A DNA stretch of 64,000 nucleotides from Rhodocollybia butyracea (Eukaryota; Basidiomycota; Agaricomycetes; Agaricales; Omphalotaceae): NCBI GenBank assembly GCA_015501585.1, contig JADNRY010000196.1:1-64000 (forward strand), in the 5' to 3' direction. How positions within the stretch are numbered: position 1 is the stretch's first letter; each line of letters starts with the position of its first letter. The notes under the pieces are model-generated. The model was not told where the DNA came from, ran no database searches, and worked only from the letters and a program-made list of their open reading frames with translations. The translations under genes and the position numbers were made by a program. Positions 55,383 through 64,000 of the stretch are shown piece by piece.

Positions 55383-57414
55383 ATGGCACCCAAACGACTC
55401 TACTCCCTCGGACTCGCTTTATCTGCTCTTGCCTCCGTTCGTGCGCAAGCTCCGGTTTTCGGTCAGTGTGGTGGGATCGTAAGTGATCTGTTGAAGCTTC
55501 AAGTCGAGATCGTAAACTGACACTTCTAACGTGAACGGTAGGGTTGGACTGTGAGTATCATATAGTCACTCGTCAGAAGGAGAGTTACCGATTCTTTTTT
55601 GATTCTAGGGAGCAACGACCTGTGTATCTGGCTCAGTTTGCGCCGTTCAGGACGCCTGTGAGTGCAACACGCTTATCTCGCTCAACGCATAACTCATTTT
55701 TCTCATTCAACAACAGATTTCTCCCAATGCGTGCCTTCCACTGTGATCCCAACAAGTACCGCACCAATCGTAATACCCACCATAGCCCCAGTATCTGGTA
55801 ATACGCTCAAGTATGTCGGTGTGAACATCGCAGGCTTTGTACGTCGCGCTGCCAGTATCTCTTCAACTCAAAGTTAACTGAATAGTTTTACAGGACTTTG
55901 GTTGTAACACCGATGGAGATTGCAACGTCAGTGGAGCATGGCCACCGTTGACGCAGTATTACGGTAGGCATTCTTCTTGCACCCAGGTTTTCTTCCGACT
56001 GAGTTTCTGTGGTTTTATAGGCATGAACGGAGCAGGACAGATGCAGCATTTCACAGCCGACGATGGGTACAACATCTTCCGTCTCCCCGTCGGATGGCAG
56101 TTCCTCCTCAACGATGTCGTCGGCGGAACTCTGAATGCCGTCAATTTGGCTAAATACGACGATCTTGTGCAGGTACGCTTTGAAACAACTTATTTAGACA
56201 TACATACCCTCCTTTCGTTCCTGCTCACTGCGTTATCCATAGACGTGTTTAGACACCGGTGCCTCGTGTATCATCGATATACACAACTACGCTCGATGGA
56301 ATGGTGAAGTAAGTAGTACATTTTTACTGCTAATCAGCCAAAGCTCACTCCTCGATAAACACGTAGATCATCGGACAAGGCGGCCCAACCAACGCCCAAT
56401 TCGCCAGCACCTGGTCTCAACTAGCGGCCAAGTACGCAGACGAGCCGAAGATTCTATTCGGAGTGTAAGTTTCCCAACCCTCCATCTTGTTTCTAACAGA
56501 ACCAAAAGATTAACATAATACATGGACGTAGCATGAACGAGCCCCACGATCTGCCCAGCATCACACTCTGGGCTCAATCAGTCCAAGCCGCTGTTACCGC
56601 CATTCGAAACGCTGGGTACGCAATCTACCCTTCGGGGTTGATTTCTCGCTAAATGCACATTTATCCACTTCTCTACCCCCTCTACTCCCTCTAGCGCGAC
56701 ATCGCAGATAATCCTCCTCCCCGGCAGCGACTTCGCCTCCGCCCAACAATTCGTCACAGACGGGTCCGGCCCCGCTCTCCTCAACGTCACCAACCCCGAC
56801 GGCACCACCACCAACCTCATCTTCGACGTCCACAAATACCTCGACGTCGACAACTCTGGCACTAACCTGTAAGTAAAACGCTCAAAAAGCCCTCTCATCT
56901 CTCAACTTAGCATCCTACCCATTTTGAATTATATCCCATTTTTTCCGTAGGGAATGCGTTACGAACAACATCGATGCCGCATGGGCACCTCTGGTGACCT
57001 GGCTCCGGGAGAACGGCCGGCAAGCGCTGAACACGGAGACGGGAGGAGGCAACGTCGCTTCCTGCGTTGAGTTCATGTGCCAGCAAATCGCCTTCCAGGC
57101 TCAGAATTCTGACGGTTTGTTTCTCTGCCCCTCTGAAAAGTCATTCTCCAAATAACTGATATCGATCTTTTTCTGTAACAGTCATCCTCGGGTACGTCGG
57201 TTGGTCCGCAGGCAACTTTGGCCCGCCGTCAGAATATGTCTTGGTCCGTGTTTCGATTTATCGGTATAAAAATCTAGCCTAACCATCTAACTATATGTAA
57301 TCATTTCAGTCTGAGGGTCCTACACAAGTTGGTACGACATGGACAGACACCCTACTAGTGTCAAGCTGCATGGCTCCCATCGCCGGTGCCCAATCCGGTT
57401 CTACCGGCCAGTAA
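55383..57414 (+). CDS. Secreted CBM1-GH5 endo-beta-1,4-glucanase
   Basis: 416 residues in 13 exons: 55383-55478, 55542-55550, 55609-55657, 55717-55838, 55894-55963, 56021-56172, 56243-56308, 56367-56464, 56532-56615, 56695-56868, 56951-57114, 57182-57243, 57310-57414. The summed coding length is 1,251 nt. A signal peptide of about 22 residues is followed by a CBM1 cellulose-binding module (FGQCGGIGWTGATTCVSGS ... DAYFSQCVP) with its conserved cysteines and aromatics. A Thr/Pro/Ile linker leads to a GH5 catalytic domain of subfamily-5 type. The acid/base Glu is in GVMNEPHD and the nucleophile Glu in NTETGGG; DIHNYARWNG and DVHKYLDVDNSGT are also typical. It cuts internal beta-1,4 bonds of cellulose outside the cell. 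Exon 2 is only 9 nt (Gly-Trp-Thr) and sits inside the CBM1. The gene converges on HIS5 with 68 bp between stop codons. Confidence 0.94.
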
Positions 57415-57482
57415 ACCTGAAGGCTAAGCTATCGAGTTGAGTATAATGGAATAAATATCGTACATCGCTCTATGAAAACCAT

Positions 57483-58836
57483 CTACAACTCCCTGAGTAC
57501 AACTTCCAACTTCCTCACAACCACCGCATTCTCCTCTTCGCTCCCAATAGTTATCCTAAGACACGCTTCGCACCCAGGTTCGTTCCCTCTAAACCGTACC
57601 ACAACACCATTATCCTCCGCAAGCGCCTTATACACTTTTTGTGAACGGACATTGTCCAGTCGAGCCCCGTCCTTCGACAGGAGAGGAATCATGACAAAGT
57701 TCGCATCGTTTGAACCAATGCATGAGCCCAATCCAAGGTGCGCAAGGCTAGCGAGAGATTTTAGCAAAGCCGCGCGTGAAGTAAGGGTCGTGGCTATCTT
57801 GGACCTCATAGTCGCGAGCGACGCAGGGGAGAGTGCTGAGAGCGCTAGATGCGCGGTGGGCGTCGAGATATTATACGGCGCTTTCGTATTGGTCAGAATT
57901 TGGATTAACGGCGGTTGGGCAATCGCGATCCCGAGTCTAATATAGGCCTAAGCAAGGATTGAAGAGTCGAGGATGAAGAAAAAGCGTACCTGATAGCAGC
58001 AAGCCCGAAACTTTTACTCAAGGTCTGCATAACGCACAGGTTGGCGTAGTCCTTGACTAGCGAAACGGCGCTCGAGGCCTGGTCGGTGTAATCGATGTAC
58101 GCCTCGTCGACGACTACTATGCCTTTGAACTTTTCGTAATCCAAGAGTGCTTTCACGCTTTCGAGCGGTATCTTGGTGCCTGTTGGGTTACCTGGTGAAC
58201 ATAGGAAGATAAGCTTGATACTCGGGTCGGCATCAACCGCTTTCTTGACCTGTTAGATAACATCTTAGTGTTAGTATTCTAGATACAAGCCCAAAAAAGA
58301 TTCATACATACTTCATCGACTTTAAGACTAAACCGGCCTTTAACACCACCCTCTCCAGCCTGCCCCGTCAGCTCCAGCGGACATTTCACGACCCCGACAT
58401 CATTAACCTGCGCACAAACCGCGTACATCCCATACGTCGGCGGCGTAATCAAGATCTTTTCCTTCCCAGGCGCAACACAAACCCTCATCAACAGATCTAT
58501 CACCTCATCCGACCCAACCCCCAGAAAAACCCGGTCCACGCCTTCCACACCCCGCAGAGCCGCAATACGCTCTTTGATAGGATCATGCGACGGATCCGGA
58601 TACCGGTGAAGATCCATGACCAGCATGGGGTCTTCTCCTAGCGCATCATTCTCCTGAGCAGATATCGAGTGCCCCAGCGCGTTCTCGTTCGCGTCTAATA
58701 GTATTCCTTCCTTGTAGTCATCGCGTGCGCAGCGGTATGGTTGCAGGGTGAGGATATTCGGTCTGATAACCTGCTCTATATCAAAGTGAGATGGTTTGAC
58801 TGGGAGTTGGGAGGGAGGCAGTCCGAGGATAGGCAT
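57483..58836 (-). CDS. HIS5: Histidinol-phosphate aminotransferase
   Basis: 412 residues in three exons: 58836-58312, 58249-57990, 57936-57483 (1,239 nt). A class I/II PLP-dependent aminotransferase. It starts with IRPNILTLQPYRCARDDY and LLDANENALG, then has FLGVGSDEVIDLLMRV, ITPPTYGMYAV, LIFLCSPGNPTG, VVVDEAYIDY and the PLP-lysine motif TLSKSFGLAAIR. It ends with VVVRFRGNEPGCEACLRITIG. It makes L-histidinol phosphate from imidazole-acetol phosphate in histidine synthesis, in the cytosol. The length agrees with fungal His5 (about 385-415). Both introns have GT-AG ends. No Gcn4-type site was looked for beyond the immediate upstream region. Confidence 0.95.
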
Positions 58837-61369
58837 GATGGAAGAAGGAAACGAACGTTTTGAACGGAGTCAGAAATGATTTGCACTGATTGAATTTTCG
58901 GCGCCTAATCGACGTATGGTGTTGGCGCCCTGTATAAAACTGTATTGCGAGAATGCATGTATTTAGACAGCGTGATAAGACAATGTATATCCATTCGTTT
59001 GTGGATCTGGCTATGCGAGTTAACTGGCTCATGGTTGTGGTTGTGGTTGTGACATTGTGGCGAAGACTCGAGCAAGATACTACGGGTATTTCGGCCCGCC
59101 ATCCACCCTCCTCTTCACATCCACGTCCACAATCCCATTCTCAGCCTTACCCAACCTCGGTGTCCTCGCCGTCTGCAAGTTCCACGACATTGACTCACAC
59201 TACTCGAAGAAGAGATGAAGCGGGAGCACTTTCGATAGCGAGACGCATAGGTACGGGTAGACTGAAAAGTTCATGGACACTAGTATCAAGTAGGCTTAGG
59301 TGTGGACAACGTCTACGCTGTCGCCGAGTCTCTTTTATCGTACTACTAGTACTACGACGATGAATCTTATCATGATGACACTGGAAGGAGAAGGGGATAC
59401 AATGTTTCGTTCTGCTTTACCCTCTGCTTCTGCTTCAAGTGCTTAGCGGTGCTACAAGGATCCCTACTACGAATGTCAACATTTTTCAATGTCTGTCCCA
59501 AAGTCAAGTGCCCCGGAACGAGAACAAGGAAGAGGAAGAGCGGCTAGGACCGGGGTAGCGCAGAGTATGGATATCCCGCCAGTCCCACCACCAGCATATC
59601 TTTGGAGAGGTTCAAGTCGATGTCGAGAGAACGGGATTGTGATGGCTTTGCTTGGGGTTTGCTCCCTCTACTGTGGTCCTTGGTGCTCACATCCTTTAGT
59701 CACTCGTCTCATTTGCCTACTCGGCTTAGGGCTCCGCTTGCATTAAACATTCATTCATGCATTATGTACAATACTAGTAAGTTTTTGGGATCAGTCATCG
59801 TCTTGCTTGTCGTGTGTTTTTTTTTCCTTCCGTCATTTTTTTAATCAGCTTTTGCTTTCTCCGCTTGATTCTCCGAATTCCGCGCTCAGAATGAACGACT
59901 ACAATACGGATATGTGCGTATGCATCTCACGGGAGATAAACTTTCTCCTCCACGTTGCTTATTGCTTTACTTTATTCACTATCATATACTTACCTCGCAT
60001 ACTCAGCTACTCAAGTAACTCATTCTTCGTACTCCCGTGATCCTCTACTGCTCAAACACAACGTTATGCCTTTTTTTACATGCTTGCCGCGTTCCATCTG
60101 TTTAATATCCGAGTAAGTACCTTCTCGCTCGAGATATCGCAGATGTCTTGTAGATGAAGCGACTACTAATACCATGCATTCATACATCTTCGTCGGGATC
60201 TTGATACCATACAGATTGTCTGTTCCCGCGATGCAGGAAGGACGGAAGGATGTCTAAGTATTACAGCCAAATCACAGCATGGTCTTTGAAGGGAATGGTC
60301 ACTGAGATGTCTTTCCCGTCTGGAATCTGGATCGCACAAATAGCTGTCCTTACAAAATGCAACTTTCCATTCAAGAAGACTGGCTCGTCGCGCACTACAG
60401 ATTTTATGACCAGGATCTAAAGCTTGTACATATGCCCCCAGAAATACTCGGGAAGGGGCTATGACCGATGGTTCAATACCGGTCTAATTTCACTCATCGG
60501 GTCCCTTGAATTGGTTCAATTATTGTCATTTAATCATACATATATTTTTTTTTCGTAAATCCGCGCTCCGGTGCACTTATGAAGCACGATTCAACTCTAG
60601 TCCTCTCCAATATGTATCATCCGTGGAGCATGGAGTTTCTATGTGTCCCTCTGGAATATTAAAGTTGCGACGAGCGGTGTCGAGACAATGGCCCAGCGGG
60701 TACTTGTACAGGACACTGAAATTGGCAAACAATCAAATCTGTTGAACTTGAAGGGAGATATGCTGGTAAGATCAGTGCTGGGTACAGCCATAGAAATTGT
60801 ATGATTAAATGATTTTTCATTACTTAGTGAGATTAACGCCTATCGATGTTCTCTTCGCTCCGGGTATGTAGACGTATGGACATGATGTAAGTAAATAATC
60901 CGAAAAAGGAGTTACCTTTTGCGCCTAGCCTGCAACCTCATCAATGGCAGAATATTTGGATTTTGAGGACAGGGATCCCTGTAGTAGTGCACAATATACT
61001 AATCCACTTTCCACCCCAGCAATGGCATGATTATACTCAGAGTCCGAATCACTCAAGCTTCTAGTACTACCTACACAAACGACATTGATAACTTGGTTAT
61101 GTACCTTCTGTTAACTCGCGTACCGCAAATGGTAGATTTGCTGCGCGCGCTACTACCCTTTTCGGAATTTGATGTTACATCAAAATTGTCGGACAAGGTT
61201 TTCTGGAACTGTTGTATGTAAATAATAATCTATCGCTGTTCTCTTCGCTCAATGTTTAATATGATTCTGATATGAACTTGAAAGTTGAATGACATAGCTC
61301 ACCACAATGGCCGACCTGGTCGGAGAAGGGAGAGTATAAACAGGAGCTGTGGCTTCAAGTCGCATCTCA
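58837..61369. other. Long intergenic region, no supported gene
   Basis: Open frames at 58953-59363 (Ser/Thr/Arg-rich), 59489-59746 and 60506-60745 show no domain, no signal peptide with a plausible mature part, and no convincing splice pairs. A short unrecognised gene near 59.1-59.7 kb cannot be excluded. The rest is AT-rich. Confidence 0.4.
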
Positions 61370-62209
61370 GCAAACAACCCTTGCTACAATCATGTTCAAC
61401 AGTATTCTCAAGAGCGGCCTCCTAGCCTTCCTTCTTGCTGTGACTACCGTGAAAGGTTTGTTGGCCAGTTGGCTCATCAAGGCAGCAACGAATTGCTGAT
61501 ATCAGTACATTCTCACAGCTGTGCTTCCTCCACAAGGACGTATGTTATCCAGAACGCAAAGAGCTCCTTGGTGCTAAATCTTAAGGGAGGGACGAACCCC
61601 ACGGAGAAAATTATTGAGTTTCCGCTTGCACATCCTATTGTAGGCTCTCCGAATCAACTTGTAAGTCCCAGCAATAACAATGCATTTACTCCAATTGAAC
61701 TTAATTTGTTTTTCCTAGTGGGACTTCTTTCCGGACTCAGAGAATTCCGCGATCATTGAGTTGGTCCAACCAAAGGCATTCTTGAGTTGCTCTCCACCAA
61801 TTCCTGTATATCTCCCTCCGAGTCCTTTTTGAGTATCTGGAAATACTGATCACGTTCAATAAGGGCACCCAATGTGCTGGAAAGCCTTTGTTTTCGGACC
61901 CAACAAGTTGGGTTGTCTCTCAAACTAGTGGTGGTTTCCTGTAAGTACTGAATACTCTACATCTAACCTGGAATATATAATTGAGATATCTCCAATTTTA
62001 CAGTATCGTTGATACTGCATCTGGTCTCGCGCTTACAGGTACTGGTGTTTCTGGGCAGGTTCGTGTAATCTCTGTGCTATACCTGCCAGTCAGGCTTACT
62101 CTGAGATGCGGCCTTTCTTTTTTAGCCGGTGTTCCTTTCCTTCCCCCAACCTTCTAGTACCACATCGGAGCAAGTCTGGGTCTTTATTCAGGCCTTTATT
62201 GACGAATAG
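61370..62209 (+). CDS. Probable secreted beta-trefoil (ricin-B-type) lectin-like protein, structure unresolved
   Basis: The ATG at 61370 starts a signal-peptide-like MFNSILKSGLLAFLLAVTTV. Later segments have the look of ricin-B-type beta-trefoil repeats: TYVIQNAKSSLVLNLKGG ... GSPNQLW (about 61530-61720, with an intron 61662-61719) and FLIVDTASGLALTGTGVSGQ joined to PVFLSFPQ ... SEQVWVFIQ (about 61935-62209, introns near 61940-62003 and 62059-62126). This fold binds carbohydrate. The frame from the signal peptide to the first repeat, and between about 61790 and 61850, cannot be joined with ordinary splice sites, so the gene is mis-modelled, uses unusual junctions, or is damaged. There is no catalytic or toxin-type chain. 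Confidence 0.5.
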
Positions 62210-63776
62210 TGACGGATGGCGTACTTACGAGATTGATACTACTAGTTCCAAGTTTCTCATCTCTTAAGTATGGCAATTGAAGTATGTTCCCCGTTATGAT
62301 TTTATCAAATAGTGTTTTCCTATTGTACTTGTATTGTACTGACTTGTTCCAACGAATCAGTAGTTTCAAGTTTGTGACGTATATAAAGAAGAAAAATACA
62401 TGAGAAGCTGGTGAAAAAGATCATAAAGAATGAGGAGTACCAATTCTCCTTCTAGTCCTGCAAGAAGCATAAGCACCCCAACTCGTTTGAACGTTGAATC
62501 TTGACCTGAAAAGCTAAAAGCAACTACATTGACGATCCGCTTGTCCTCTCAGTCATTCATCGCCGATCGCTGTCGACACAGTGGCGCAATCGGCTGTCTC
62601 GTTGTACTTGTCCAGTGTGATAGGATATGGCATCCCAGGTCATGCCTGTCAAGGTCCGCCTTCCAAGATTTCCTGGGGAATGAGAGACGATTGGCCTTCG
62701 GTGCCCGACAGCCCGACCATTTTGTAGAATCCGGACAGACTATCACGACGACGCTAGGGGGTAAGTTTTGTTTGGTATGGTTGAGTGCCCGAGTTACCGA
62801 CAGCCAACGGTTCGTTTATTTTACAGGATTTATTATGGTGGACAAACGCACACACGTTTTGCACCACTTTCACCAGGCTATTCGGGCGCATCGCAGCCCT
62901 ACCCTGCCCCCTGCCTTACCCAGTGGCTACCTATCGTATCACCCTTCGCATTTCTCAGCAACTCGCACGACGTGGACTCGACTAAAGGCTTTCAGAATTC
63001 ATTGTACTTTGACTTATCACGGCAATGATAAGACTCACTACGTGATGCACATAGCACATTTTCAATCCTATTCGCTGTTAACGCGTTAGCGTTACGGCCT
63101 CGAGTTACACTTACCACCTGCACTTACCACTATCTAATGATCTTCGCAGGCACAAGACTTGTTCATTGGTCCTGCCTCCTGGGAATCGCTTATGCAGCTG
63201 AGGAGATAGCATTCTGCCCAAAGTAGGAGCTCACCTTTATTCACAAGGCTACTTCACAGGGAACTTATCTTTCGGGGTTGATGCAGAACCATTGATGGGT
63301 ATTAATGGGAACTGCCTCTGAGGCTCAAAAGTCCGAGTCTCGAGAACCTGGGGGATTTATTACGTCGACGGCACTCGAGTGCAGGACAAAGGAAGAATCG
63401 ACCTGCAGGCCAAGCCCATTTCCTCATCCTCGATCACCTCAGCTCCTGCATCACTACGCTAGCTTCTTCATCAACTCGTTTTGTTACAACCTTTCTATTT
63501 AGCTTCGTCGTCCAGTTGTTGCGGGGGAGAGCCTGCTTGAGTCAGATAGACGATGATAATGGAAAAAAACTTGAAGGCGGGGAGTCTCAGTCGAGGCATG
63601 GTATAGAAGTTTAGCACACTCTCACCCGGCAAAAACATCCCCCGTGGACAATGCCTCGAGGATCTGCCTCCTCATCTGTAAACCTGAAGGCTGAAAGTGT
63701 CGCTCACCCGCTGGTTCATGGAAGCTAGAGAACGTAGTGTGGTCATACTATAAATGCTATCTGAAAACGACATTGA
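62210..63776. other. Unresolved region, possible degraded gene
   Basis: Several protein-like phrases occur in different frames (for example IGYGIPGHACQGPPSKISWG near 62620 and IYYVDGTRVQDKGRIDLQ near 63350). I could not link them into a gene or name a family. It may be a decayed or multi-exon secreted-protein gene next to the lectin-like gene. Confidence 0.3.
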
Positions 63777-63998
63777 TCAGAAGAAACGGATAGTAATGGA
63801 CTTGTTCCCATCTACCAAACGTCTACGAACAATATTGCTTGTGAAGGATAACCACTGAGGAAAATACAGTAAGCTTAGTACCCAAAGATAGACCAAAAAA
63901 AAAAATCCACATACCCCATTATCGACAAAAACTGCCACACGCGTAGCAATATCCATATCCACAGTAGTAAGGAGGTCTGATATGTAGTCCATCTCCAC
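63777..63998 (-). CDS. Hypothetical 5' gene fragment at the right edge
   Basis: A minus-strand frame beginning MEMDYISDLLTTVDMDIATRV. A plausible intron (gtatgtgg...ttcctcag, about 63850-63910) follows, then WLSFTSNIVRRR. The gene would enter from outside the window if an upstream exon exists. No family recognised. Confidence 0.25.
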   Translation of the reverse strand: MEMDYISDLLTTVDMDIATRVAVFVDNGVCGFFFLVYLWVLSLLYFPQWLSFTSNIVRRRLVDGNKSITIRFF

Positions 63999-64000
63999 CC

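Noticed and set aside
58953..59363. 136-residue plus frame upstream of HIS5 as a gene
   Set aside because: Ser/Thr/Arg-rich, no domain, no splice partner; probably chance.

Overview
The window looks like a gene-poor, repeat-rich part of an Agaricomycete (mushroom-forming basidiomycete) genome. The evidence is short introns of about 45-65 bp, micro-exons, a NACHT-WD40 receptor, a caspase-like protease, a CBM1-GH5 endoglucanase, a DIRS-like tyrosine-recombinase retroelement and a CCCTAA-type telomeric repeat. I saw no tRNA, rRNA or CRISPR array. Exon structures come from splice signals and reading frame only.

Layout. 0.4-14.5 kb: two decayed copies of a divergent CHS5/CIA1 gene pair (0.44-1.19 kb and 6.9-9.6 kb), each followed by a duplicated spacer. 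An intact-looking caspase-like gene (4.45-6.56 kb) lies between them. The second copy carries a hAT MITE with an 8-bp target duplication. Its spacer carries a non-autonomous Mutator-like element with a 9-bp target duplication, and that element carries a complete Gag-only Ty1/copia element with a 5-bp target duplication. 15.3-19.4 kb: a NACHT plus about 13 WD40-repeat gene with two apparent frameshifts and a solo LTR in its first intron. 21.18-21.27 kb: an interstitial telomeric repeat. 25-37 kb: two head-to-head DIRS-like copies, one split by a 6.4-kb Gag-only Ty3-type element that appears to be self-primed and itself holds a second solo LTR. 36.9-37.6 kb: a fold-back repeat. 39.45-48.85 kb: a 9.4-kb CACTA-like element with 35-bp terminal inverted repeats, no intact transposase, and MITEs and a minisatellite inside.

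51.4-62.2 kb is the ordinary genic part: CHS5 (minus) and CIA1 (plus), divergent with 73 bp between start codons; a secreted CBM1-GH5 endoglucanase (plus), convergent with HIS5 (minus, histidinol-phosphate aminotransferase); and a probable secreted beta-trefoil lectin-like gene. The last 1.7 kb is unresolved.

These genes do not form one pathway. CHS5 belongs to secretory cargo sorting for cell-wall synthesis, CIA1 to cytosolic Fe-S assembly, HIS5 to histidine synthesis, and the GH5 enzyme to cellulose breakdown. The caspase-like and NACHT-WD40 genes fit a self/non-self or cell-death theme and sit among telomere-like and repeat sequence. The most unusual material is the nested, mostly non-autonomous transposon landscape, with two unrelated Gag-only LTR elements, and the repeated truncated copying of one housekeeping gene pair.
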